From contig DAJW01000041.1 in NCBI GenBank assembly GCA_002496485.1, positions 1 through 9,087 on the forward strand: 9,087 nucleotides of DNA, written 5' to 3'. Positions within the stretch are counted from its first letter, which is position 1, and each line of letters starts with the position of its first letter. Under the pieces are notes generated by a model, which saw nothing but the letters and a program-made list of their open reading frames with translations, did no database searches and was not told the DNA's origin. The position numbers were made by a program, and so were the translations under genes. Origin of the DNA: Euryarchaeota archaeon UBA36 (GTDB taxonomy: Archaea; Thermoplasmatota; Poseidoniia; Poseidoniales; Thalassarchaeaceae). Shown piece by piece: positions 1 to 7,642 of this stretch.

Positions 1-968
1 ACATAATCAATCGAATCGACTAGTTCATTCTCTGTAATTCGAATTAAGTCATTTTTTCTAGGATTTGATGTAACTAATGCAGATTGCTTTTTTGAAAAAT
101 TTCCTTTCCATCTTTTTGCCGAATCAGCTTCAATGATTAGAGGAATAGGTAGATCTATTCCTTCTTCAAAACCTATCTTAGATAATTTTATTGCATGATT
201 TAGGATACTGATATCTGACAGGCTACTAGAAATAGAATTATTTAAGGAGATATTTTCAAATCCTTCGCTAATATATCTCTCAGGCAATTTCTCGATTTCT
301 TTCTCTACTATTGATGATTCTAAAACCAGAGCATCAGAATTTAGTGAAATTGCTAATGGATCTAAAATTTCAGCATATTCTTCTAATTCATCATTTGTTA
401 TTGATCTCATATTTATATTGGAGTCAGGCGGTGGACAACTACCGGCTATAATCAATTTTCCACCCTTCATACCTAGTCCAGGATTTATTCCAACAGAGCC
501 CATAACAATTATTGTTCCACTAATCATCCCTGTTCCGGCTCCATTACCAGCATTTCCTTGAACAATTATCACTCCACCACTCATCGCTGCGCCAAGATCA
601 TCTCCTACTGATCCTTTGATTACTATTTCACCTCCTTTCATTTTATATGCCGCTCTATCGCCTACACTATTCTCAGCAATGGTCTTCCCATCCTTCTGAA
701 AGGAACCAAATAGTGATCCAGCACTTCCTTGAAGCGTGAAAGTACCTCCTCTATTCATAGATCCCGAGCATTCTCCTAAGTCACCCAAACACAAGACTCT
801 GGCTCCCTTAGGTAGATGTGTAATTACTCCAATTTCACCACTTTTGGGCCTCTCATCCCCTGCTTGCCCCCACCCTATCTTGACAGGTTTATTCTCTTCA
901 AGTGCCCTTTCGAGATATCTATCCAATTGCCGATTTAACTTCACACTATCTTCGGTTATTTCTCTCAT
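1..968 (-). CDS. GXGXG-domain protein (glutamate synthase domain 3 / FwdC-like), C-terminus cut off by window edge
   Basis: My own reverse-strand translation gives 322 open codons from the ATG at 968-966 to the left edge with no stop, so the gene is partial at its 3' end. Residues about 60-176 form repeated turns of the GXGXG right-handed beta-helix: GDLGECSG, GSAGSLFG, GSVGDDLGAAMSGG, GNAGNGAGTGMISG and GSVGINPGLGMKGG, each followed by a beta strand such as EIVIK or TIIVM. This fold is the C-terminal domain of glutamate synthase large subunit; it also occurs as split archaeal GltB3, as GlxC, and as formylmethanofuran dehydrogenase subunit C. In GltS it is structural, linking domains that channel ammonia. 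After a GSCPPPD turn (176-182), residues 183-322 are a different, more helical segment that I do not recognise. An AGGAG (minus strand, 983-979) lies 10 bases before the ATG, and an in-frame stop is not needed to exclude the next upstream ATG, which is out of frame. The exact enzyme is unresolved. Confidence 0.85.
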   Translation of the reverse strand, partial: MREITEDSVKLNRQLDRYLERALEENKPVKIGWGQAGDERPKSGEIGVITHLPKGARVLCLGDLGECSGSMNRGGTFTLQGSAGSLFGSFQKDGKTIAENSVGDRAAYKMKGGEIVIKGSVGDDLGAAMSGGVIIVQGNAGNGAGTGMISGTIIVMGSVGINPGLGMKGGKLIIAGSCPPPDSNINMRSITNDELEEYAEILDPLAISLNSDALVLESSIVEKEIEKLPERYISEGFENISLNNSISSSLSDISILNHAIKLSKIGFEEGIDLPIPLIIEADSAKRWKGNFSKKQSALVTSNPRKNDLIRITENELVDSIDY

Positions 969-1112
969 GAATTAAAATCTCCTATCTTCCTACCCCTCAG
1001 GTACATTGGGGCGACCCGATTAAACCGGAACTTGTTATTGACTGTTGCCGAAATACGTTATGTTCTTAGCTCATCTTTGCATGGGTGATAACAGTCCGAA
1101 TGGGAAGATAAT
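969..1112. promoter_or_regulatory. Divergent promoter region between the GXGXG gene and gap
   Basis: This 144-bp non-coding gap lies between two start codons facing away from each other, so it must hold both promoters unless transcription enters from elsewhere. On the minus strand a CCGG-TTTAAT element (TATA-like part at plus coordinates 1019-1024) could place a start of transcription near 995, leaving a short leader that carries the AGGAG at 983-979. On the plus strand the best, but weak, AT element is around 1051-1060 (AAATACGTTA), which would give a leader of about 30 bases with GGGAAG (1102-1107) before gap. No clear palindromic operator is visible. The box assignments are inference from archaeal promoter spacing. 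Confidence 0.4.
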
Positions 1113-2156
1113 ATGTCACAAATAAAAGTTGCAATTAATGGATTCGGGACAATAGGAAAAAGAGTCGCTGATGCAGTCGATGCTCAAGAAGATATGACTG
1201 TAATTGGAGTTACAAAAACCGGGCCTAGCTTTGGTTGTGAATTAGCGGTAAAGAAAGGATTTCCATTGTTTTGTACATCTGATGAAAAAGAAAGCATAAA
1301 TAAATTCAAAGAAGAAGGATATGAATGTAAGGGTGGAATTTCTGATTTACTTAATTTATGTGATGTGGTAGTAGATTGTTCACCCGGAAAATTAGGAAAG
1401 AGTAATCTAGAAAAATATAAATCGGCCGAAGTAAAATATATTTTCCAAGGTGGAGAAAAACACGAACTCACTGGATTATCATATACTTCATCAGCTAATC
1501 ATCTTGAAAATCTTAATGCATCAGGGACTAGGGTAGTTTCCTGTAATACAACTGGCTTATCTAGGACATTAGTACCCCTGTATGAGTTATGTGGATCCTT
1601 GAAGGTTGAGTGTACAATGATAAGAAGATCTGCAGATCCCGGCGATTCTAGTAAAGGTCCTATTAATGCTATAAAGCCCGTATTAAAAGTCCCCAGCCAC
1701 CATGGTCCTGATGTAATGACAATTAAGCCAGAGATTGAGATAAATAGTTTAGCAGTCGCTGTTCCAACTACAATAATGCATGTTCATTCAATAGTTGCAG
1801 ATTTACCTGAAGATCATGGCCTTTCAACAGATTCAATACTAAATATTTGGAAAAATACTCCTAGGGTGATTATAATGAATGGAGTTAAAGATAAAATTTC
1901 TACTACTGCAGAGGTGATGGAAATGGCTAGAGATATTGGAAGAAAATGGGGAGATTTACATGAGATTTTTGTATGGGAAGATGGTGTAAAATTAGTCAAT
2001 AATAGACTATATTATTTCCAAGCTATTCATCAGGAAAGTGATGTAATACCAGAAAATATTGATTGTATCAGGGCCCTAATGGGGACAGAATCGGACTGGA
2101 AAAAATCAGTTAAAAAGACTGATCTAGCCATTAGTAAGTATTACAATATCGATTGA
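1113..2156 (+). CDS. gap: Glyceraldehyde-3-phosphate dehydrogenase, class II (archaeal type)
   Basis: This 347-residue cytosolic enzyme has the usual length of archaeal GAPDH. It interconverts glyceraldehyde-3-phosphate and 1,3-bisphosphoglycerate, in glycolysis or gluconeogenesis, with NAD(P). The Rossmann motif INGFGTIGKRV is at residues 8-18, followed by the VTKT stretch (33-36) that in this class is near the cofactor ribose. The catalytic cysteine is Cys144 in SCNTTGLSR. The class II signature RRSADP (171-176) then GPINAI (182-187), the SHHGPDV segment (195-201), and the MHVHS segment (222-226) carrying the likely catalytic histidine, are all present. Nothing is truncated. The ATG at 1113 is preceded by GGGAAG (1102-1107), and the upstream ATGs at 1081 and 1100 are out of frame. 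It is divergent from the GXGXG gene and 58 bp upstream of the protease, with which it has no evident functional link. Bacterial-type (class I) GAPDH can be excluded by the motif order. Confidence 0.97.
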   Translation: MSQIKVAINGFGTIGKRVADAVDAQEDMTVIGVTKTGPSFGCELAVKKGFPLFCTSDEKESINKFKEEGYECKGGISDLLNLCDVVVDCSPGKLGKSNLEKYKSAEVKYIFQGGEKHELTGLSYTSSANHLENLNASGTRVVSCNTTGLSRTLVPLYELCGSLKVECTMIRRSADPGDSSKGPINAIKPVLKVPSHHGPDVMTIKPEIEINSLAVAVPTTIMHVHSIVADLPEDHGLSTDSILNIWKNTPRVIIMNGVKDKISTTAEVMEMARDIGRKWGDLHEIFVWEDGVKLVNNRLYYFQAIHQESDVIPENIDCIRALMGTESDWKKSVKKTDLAISKYYNID

Positions 2157-2214
2157 AATTCTCTTACTCGAAAATAGTCAATAATCAAAAGAAGAAGTAT
2201 GTTCCGATTAGAGG

Positions 2215-5200
2215 ATGTATTGGGCAAAGCACATGGCGATTGCCATGTTTCTAATATTAATTTCCCCTCTTACTAAATCCGTAGATTTTCAAGATGATTA
2301 TCAATATCCCCAAATAGAGCAAAAAAATGATATTCATGGGTGGATCAAATTAAGTGACCCAATGATTAAAAATTATGACTTCAATCAACATTCTTCTAAA
2401 ATCTTCTCACCTTATGGTGATTTTGACCCATTGTATGATCAGATAATTTTAGGTCCATGGGAAGAATTGGACATCAATAGCCCCTACACAAAGAATCTAT
2501 TCATTATCCAAAATTCTAATTCCGACTTAGAATCCCTATCCAACTCATTAACAAATTTAGGGATTAAAATCATTGATTTTATTCCAGAAAACTCATTAAT
2601 AGTAAGTATAGAAAACTCTTACTATAATCAAATTTATCAAGAAATCATCAGTATCGAGTCAATAAGATGGATTTCGAATTTACCCACTTCATGGAAAATA
2701 TCGCCACAATTACTTCCTGAATTTTACAAACAAAATGAATTTATTGATATTTCAGTAACTCCTTTAGAAACACTTTCCGAATTAGAATTATTCGAATTAT
2801 CTGAAGAGATTAGTAATTTATATGATGTAGAAAATAATAATAAAATTTGTGACAAATTCCTTTGCCAACTAAATTCATTCCCCAAATCTAAAATTATCGA
2901 TTTGTCTGTAGACGATAGAGTATATGCCATAGAATTATTTTCTAATATTTCTGTAATGAATTCCAATGCTAGTATGATAAGTGGGATAGATTTTGCCAAT
3001 ATTATTGCCAATCAAGAATTAAATGGTGAGGGGGAGGTTATTGCCATTTCAGACACCGGCCTAGATACCGATCATGGAGATTTCGATGGCAGATTGAGAA
3101 ATCCAGTATTCAATCTATTTGGCCCAGATAATTCAGGAGCGGATAAAAATAGTGGGCATGGTACCCATGTTACAGCTACTTTACTTGGAGATGGTTCTGG
3201 AGATATTTTAGCGAAGGGAATGGTTCCAGAATCTACATTCAATTTTTATCAATTAGAAGTGGATAATTCTGGTCAATTAGCTAGATGGGGGTCACTATAT
3301 CAAATGTTTATGCATTCATGGAATAATGATGCACGAATACACACGAATAGTTGGGGTTCAGAAAGTCTTGTGGGCCAGTATTCTGCGGATTCACGTTCAG
3401 TAGATCAATTTACGTACGATTATCCTGGATTCTTAGTTCTATTTTCTGCAGGCGATTATTCAAATTCCGGAATTACTCCGCCTAGTACTGCAAAAAATGT
3501 TCTTTCGATAGGTTCAACATCTACAGGGGCCTATGATTCAGAAGATATTGGCGTTGTAAGTAATTTTTCTTCTCTTGGGCCGACGTTGGATGGTCGAATA
3601 AAACCAGATCTTGTTGCTCCAGGGCAAATGATTTGTTCTGCTAGGGCTGCAGAGGCAGCACTGGCAAGTGGAAGACAATGTTCCGATTCTTTACATTCTG
3701 ATGGTATGACTCCTCAATATATGGCCCTAAGTGGGAGCTCAATGGCTACACCAGTAGTTGCTGGAGCTGCAGCAATGGCAAGACAATTTTTACGAGAACA
3801 ATTGCCAGAACCAATTTCAGAGCCTAGATCAGACTTGATTAAGGCACTTTTAATCAATGGTGCTGACGACATGGGAGAATTAGATGTACCTAATGAAAGA
3901 GAGGGATGGGGGCAAATTAATCTATCAAACAGCCTTTATCCAAACGATAATTCAACACCCGTTTTTTTCGATACTGGACGTTCCATTCTACCCGGACATA
4001 GTTTCATCTATACATTTGAGATGTTAGATGATTCAGGTTTCGATGCCACCTTAGCATGGAATGATATGGAAGGTTCAGCTACCGCAATACAAAATTCGTC
4101 TAGATTAGTTAACGACTTAGATATCACAGTAATTTCTCCAGATGGGACTATCTATAGGGGTAATAATTTCAATAATGGATTCAGTATTTCTGACGGTACG
4201 AATGATAATATTAACAATATTGAGAGAATTAGACTAAATTCTGGAAATTCTGGTTTATGGACTATTCAAGTTGGCCATTCAGGTGGTTTTTCACAGGATT
4301 TCTCTTTAGTTATCAGCGCAAATGCGCAAGAGATTTTTCAACCCGATTTGACCGTTCTTGAGGATTCAATTAATACTCAAGATTCTAGTCCACTTCAGAA
4401 TGAGATAATCGCTATTCAACTAAAATGGTCTAATCAAGCAACCGCCGGAACTGGGCAGTATAAAATAATATTAGAAGATCTTAATGAATCCGAAACAATT
4501 CTCGAAAGAGATATGAATAATCTCGAATCGGGAGGAATAATTTCTTTACCACTCACTCATTCTTTCGAAAATACAGGGATACACACACTAAGACTCACTC
4601 TAGATTATCTTTCTGAGGTAGATGAACTTAGCGATGAAAACAATATTTTTGAATATTCCATTGAAGTAACTCAAATTGGGGTAAGACTCAATGCATTACT
4701 TCCCGATGGTTCAATCCCTACTCTGCCAGATGAAATATCAACATCCCGTTTTCAAACCTTGGATCCTAGTATTTCCAGCTCCCTTGAATTCCAAATCCAT
4801 CTAAAAAATGAGGGGACATCTGTTATAGACGTAGGATTGTCCATCTCTCAGGTTCAAACTGTAAATGAATTTGGAATACTTAATTCTCCAAAAGATGAGT
4901 GGACAAAGATACTGAATGAAACTGGCCCTTGGACATTACAACCCTTTGGAGAAGACGGAGACGCGATAATTCTCACACTAAATTTCACAGACAAGGATGC
5001 ACTTATTTCTGATACTTCTGAAGCGAGATATGCCATTCCAGGAAATTTTGTATCCGATCTTAATTTATTCGACATCAACAATCCAATAATCTCTAATTCA
5101 ATTAGATTAGGGTTTTTAGTTGAAAGAGTTGAAGGTCTTTTCACAATTGCTGCGGGAACTGACGAACTGGGTGCGGAACCCGGATCATGGGCATCATTTT

Positions 5201-6975
5201 CCCTATCAGTAAGAAATATTGGAAATGGACCTACTCAATACTCAATAACTTGCGAGACTCAGAATAGATGGCAAATTAGAATTGCAAATAGCCAATCATC
5301 AGTATATATTATTGATTCATTAAGTAGATTAGAATATATATCACTTCAGGTAAGAATTCAGGTACCAAATGCCTTGAATGGAATGCCTGCATCAGGATCT
5401 ACAGAATCAATATCTTGTATTACAAAATCCGTAAATGATCCAACCTTAGAATCATTAGAACAAGTCACTCTTACAGTTTTGGAGAGTAGACAATTCTCAA
5501 CACAAATCTTTGACTCTGCTAATACTCCTCTCGGGCCTGTAGCTATAGCTGAATCTAGGCCAGTTCAGAATGGAGATTACGTTTCTACATTTCTGGTTCT
5601 AAAAAATAAAGGAAATGTAGACTTACAATTTCAGTTATCTGGAATGTCTTCCCAGAACAATTGGCCCATACAAATGTTCGAATCTAGTTCAGCGCCACCA
5701 TCATCGCAAATAGATTTTATTTCTCTTAATCTAAATCCAGGTGAAGAAATAGAAATCGAAATCAGAACTATAGTCCCTTTATCTTCGACTAAGGGTGAAA
5801 TAAATACTATTTCTGTTATTACAAGATTACAAGATGGCCCTACAGTAACTAATGGAACAAAATTAGTAGTTAAGGAAATCACAACTTTAGAAATAGGATC
5901 TTATGATGGTTTTAATTTAGCTCTGGGTAAATCTGCTATTTCCCATATCTCAATACAGAATTCTGGAAATGTCCCACTTTCAATTTCACTTACCATAGGA
6001 ACACTGCCAGATGGTTGGAATGGTGGATTCCTTACTGGAGACACTTTCTTACTAGATATGAATAGAGATTCGATAATTTCTGTCGCTCTTGAAATTCCAG
6101 GAAATATTGCCTCAGGAACGTTAGATTCAGTTGTTCCAATAATAATTAATTCCACATCGCCCAGTTCAAACTCCGAAATCACCACCGTAAATTTATCAGT
6201 GAATGTATTGGAATCTGTATGGATTGTTGTTCAATCAGAAACAACACAATTTTCAGGCATAGATATTGACAGTCCGAAATCTGTAGATTTGAAAATTAAG
6301 AATTATGGGAACATTGATACAGGAGTAGATTTTCAAATTTCTGAAGTAAATGGTTGGAAAATTAATAGTAATCCATCGTCAATTGAAAATCTTCAGATTG
6401 GATCAGAAGTGGATGTTACTATTACTTTCACCCCTTCCAAAGATTCCATCAATGGACTGCAAGAGATTATTTTTAATGCTAATTCTACAGTTGGAGAAAT
6501 TTCCATTCCTATTTCCAATGCATCAATTATTCTTGAAGTAAGTAAATCTAGAAGTTCTTCATCTGGCGGACTTTCAGGAATTTTAGAAGATTTTGGGATT
6601 CCATCATGGCTTATATCGATTTTATTTTTATTGATTCTATCCTCACTAATAATTTTTGGAATTAGACTTAGGAGAAATTCAGAATTAATTACTTCTGATG
6701 AGGAATTAATTCCCCTCGGATCAGCATTACAATCTGGTACCAAATCAGAAAGAATGGCTGATGCCCTATTTACACCCTTGGAAGGAGATATGATATCAGG
6801 AAGCGTTACTGATGAAGAAATTAGAGATGCTCTGTCTATTGCACTCCCCGAAATACCAAATACTAATCAAAACAGAAAATCAATGCCATTACCTGTTACC
6901 GGACTCCCAGAGGGGTGGACAATGGAGCAGTGGGAAGCATATGGCCACATATGGTGGGAGCAAAATGGCCCTTAG
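2215..6975 (+). CDS. Large secreted, membrane-anchored KP-43-like subtilase (peptidase family S8) with CARDB and tandem beta-sandwich domains
   Basis: The product is a 1586-residue cell-surface serine protease. Residues 1-22 look like a signal peptide (Lys5/His6, then a hydrophobic core). Residues 94-155 resemble an I9-type inhibitory propeptide, and 156-255 are an extra pro-region of unknown fold. The catalytic domain (about 256-578) has Asp280 in SDTG, His315 in GHGTH and Ser509 in GSSMATP. Features such as TNSWG, STAKN, LGPTLDGRIKPD and the LVNDLD stretch of the following jelly roll (580-705) match the KP-43 subgroup. The oxyanion Asn is Asp414 (SAGDYSNSG). A CARDB-like domain (709-822) is followed by five beta-sandwich units with N-x-G motifs at 865, 1001, 1131, 1249 and 1363. 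A membrane helix (1465-1483), basic stop-transfer residues RLRR and a tail of about 100 residues end in a Trp-rich motif. The ATG is chosen because only it supplies a positive n-region; its GAGG abuts the codon, so Met7 (2233) is an alternative. Confidence 0.95.
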   Translation: MYWAKHMAIAMFLILISPLTKSVDFQDDYQYPQIEQKNDIHGWIKLSDPMIKNYDFNQHSSKIFSPYGDFDPLYDQIILGPWEELDINSPYTKNLFIIQNSNSDLESLSNSLTNLGIKIIDFIPENSLIVSIENSYYNQIYQEIISIESIRWISNLPTSWKISPQLLPEFYKQNEFIDISVTPLETLSELELFELSEEISNLYDVENNNKICDKFLCQLNSFPKSKIIDLSVDDRVYAIELFSNISVMNSNASMISGIDFANIIANQELNGEGEVIAISDTGLDTDHGDFDGRLRNPVFNLFGPDNSGADKNSGHGTHVTATLLGDGSGDILAKGMVPESTFNFYQLEVDNSGQLARWGSLYQMFMHSWNNDARIHTNSWGSESLVGQYSADSRSVDQFTYDYPGFLVLFSAGDYSNSGITPPSTAKNVLSIGSTSTGAYDSEDIGVVSNFSSLGPTLDGRIKPDLVAPGQMICSARAAEAALASGRQCSDSLHSDGMTPQYMALSGSSMATPVVAGAAAMARQFLREQLPEPISEPRSDLIKALLINGADDMGELDVPNEREGWGQINLSNSLYPNDNSTPVFFDTGRSILPGHSFIYTFEMLDDSGFDATLAWNDMEGSATAIQNSSRLVNDLDITVISPDGTIYRGNNFNNGFSISDGTNDNINNIERIRLNSGNSGLWTIQVGHSGGFSQDFSLVISANAQEIFQPDLTVLEDSINTQDSSPLQNEIIAIQLKWSNQATAGTGQYKIILEDLNESETILERDMNNLESGGIISLPLTHSFENTGIHTLRLTLDYLSEVDELSDENNIFEYSIEVTQIGVRLNALLPDGSIPTLPDEISTSRFQTLDPSISSSLEFQIHLKNEGTSVIDVGLSISQVQTVNEFGILNSPKDEWTKILNETGPWTLQPFGEDGDAIILTLNFTDKDALISDTSEARYAIPGNFVSDLNLFDINNPIISNSIRLGFLVERVEGLFTIAAGTDELGAEPGSWASFSLSVRNIGNGPTQYSITCETQNRWQIRIANSQSSVYIIDSLSRLEYISLQVRIQVPNALNGMPASGSTESISCITKSVNDPTLESLEQVTLTVLESRQFSTQIFDSANTPLGPVAIAESRPVQNGDYVSTFLVLKNKGNVDLQFQLSGMSSQNNWPIQMFESSSAPPSSQIDFISLNLNPGEEIEIEIRTIVPLSSTKGEINTISVITRLQDGPTVTNGTKLVVKEITTLEIGSYDGFNLALGKSAISHISIQNSGNVPLSISLTIGTLPDGWNGGFLTGDTFLLDMNRDSIISVALEIPGNIASGTLDSVVPIIINSTSPSSNSEITTVNLSVNVLESVWIVVQSETTQFSGIDIDSPKSVDLKIKNYGNIDTGVDFQISEVNGWKINSNPSSIENLQIGSEVDVTITFTPSKDSINGLQEIIFNANSTVGEISIPISNASIILEVSKSRSSSSGGLSGILEDFGIPSWLISILFLLILSSLIIFGIRLRRNSELITSDEELIPLGSALQSGTKSERMADALFTPLEGDMISGSVTDEEIRDALSIALPEIPNTNQNRKSMPLPVTGLPEGWTMEQWEAYGHIWWEQNGP

Positions 6976-7001
6976 AAGAGATTTTTAGAGTGTTAACCGT
7001 T

Positions 7002-7006
7002 AGGAG
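7002..7006 (+). promoter_or_regulatory. Shine-Dalgarno AGGAG deciding the adk start
   Basis: AGGAG sits 5 bases before the ATG at 7012 and 8 bases before the ATG at 7015. A GTG at 7006 opens the same frame two codons earlier, but its G is the last base of this Shine-Dalgarno, so ribosome pairing would cover it. The site therefore argues for ATG 7012, or 7015, rather than GTG 7006. Confidence 0.6.
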
Positions 7007-7011
7007 TGAAT

Positions 7012-7638
7012 ATGATGGAGTCGATTGTACTTTTCGGACCACCGGGTGCTGGAAAGGGGACACAGGCAGATTTAATTTCAGAATTGACTGGAAAGCCACA
7101 AGTTTCTACGGGAGATATGCTTAGAAATGCTGTTTCGCAAAAGTCACAATTAGGAATTGAAGCTAAAAAATACATGGAATCAGGACTCTTAGTTCCGGAT
7201 AATATAATTATCGATTTGATAAAAAATCGTCTCGAAGATGAAGATTCAGTTTCGGGTGTATTATTCGATGGATTTCCAAGAACTATTCACCAGGCTGAAG
7301 AATTGGAAAAAATCACCGAAGTAAATGTTGTCATTTCTCTTATAGTGCCAGATGAAGAAATTATTGAAAGAATTGTAGGTAGAAGGATGGACCCCGAAAC
7401 AGGAGATATTTTCCACATCTCTTTTAATCCACCACCAGAAGAAATAGCTCACCGATTGATTCAGAGAAAAGATGATACTAAGGAAACAGTAATGCAAAGA
7501 TTAGCATCTTATCATGAACAAACGAAGCCATTAGGAGAGTGGTATGAAAAACGAGGGAAATTATTACCAATTGAAGGTAATGGAACTATTGAAGAAGTTG
7601 GGAAACAAATTTCAGAAGCCATATCACGAATTAGGTGA
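7012..7638 (+). CDS. adk: Adenylate kinase (bacterial/eukaryotic-type Adk, zinc-free LID)
   Basis: This cytosolic enzyme of 208 residues catalyses ATP + AMP to 2 ADP and keeps adenylate energy balance. The P-loop GPPGAGKGT is at residues 9-17, the AMP-binding STGDMLR at 32-38, DGFPRT at 86-91, the LID entrance GRR at 123-125 and the catalytic Arg-bearing RKDD at 152-155. The LID is about five residues shorter than in E. coli Adk: FNPPP is followed by a compact EEIAHRL stretch instead of the usual acidic loop with VTG or CGG. It has no cysteines, so it cannot bind zinc. This is the Adk family, not the unrelated archaeal AdkA. The start is taken at ATG 7012; ATG 7015 and GTG 7006 are possible. 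The gene starts 36 bases after the protease stop and is followed after 4 bases by the RNase P subunit, so it probably leads a three-gene operon. Confidence 0.95.
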   Translation: MMESIVLFGPPGAGKGTQADLISELTGKPQVSTGDMLRNAVSQKSQLGIEAKKYMESGLLVPDNIIIDLIKNRLEDEDSVSGVLFDGFPRTIHQAEELEKITEVNVVISLIVPDEEIIERIVGRRMDPETGDIFHISFNPPPEEIAHRLIQRKDDTKETVMQRLASYHEQTKPLGEWYEKRGKLLPIEGNGTIEEVGKQISEAISRIR

Positions 7639-7642
7639 AAAT

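Noticed and set aside
736..975. A plus-strand open frame of 79 codons
   Set aside because: It lies entirely antisense to the GXGXG-domain gene, whose glycine-rich beta-helix repeats are unmistakable. The plus-strand product is Pro/Ser-rich shadow sequence.
2199..2276. A 25-codon reading frame (ATG 2199 to TAA 2276) overlapping the protease start
   Set aside because: It is short and out of frame, with no family match or clear ribosome site. Its own GAG-GAT just overlaps the GAGG before ATG 2215. It is probably chance.
6350..6743. Open frames on both strands inside the 3' part of the protease gene
   Set aside because: They have no recognisable domain or start signals and coincide with well-supported beta-sandwich and membrane-anchor coding sequence in the main frame.
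6889..6903. LPVTG at residues 1559-1563 of the protease, resembling a sortase LPxTG signal
   Set aside because: It lies after, not before, the membrane helix and positive residues, on the predicted cytoplasmic side. No hydrophobic segment follows it, so sortase processing is not plausible.
6979..6990. T-run (ATTTTTAG) after the protease stop as a terminator or adk TATA box
   Set aside because: It has only five T and no stem-loop, and as a TATA box it would put the start of transcription on top of the adk Shine-Dalgarno. It is too weak to annotate.
7544..7642. N-terminal extension of the RNase P subunit starting inside adk
   Set aside because: The extra 33 residues are the +1 reading of the adk 3' end. 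The family N-terminus and the Shine-Dalgarno match ATG 7643.
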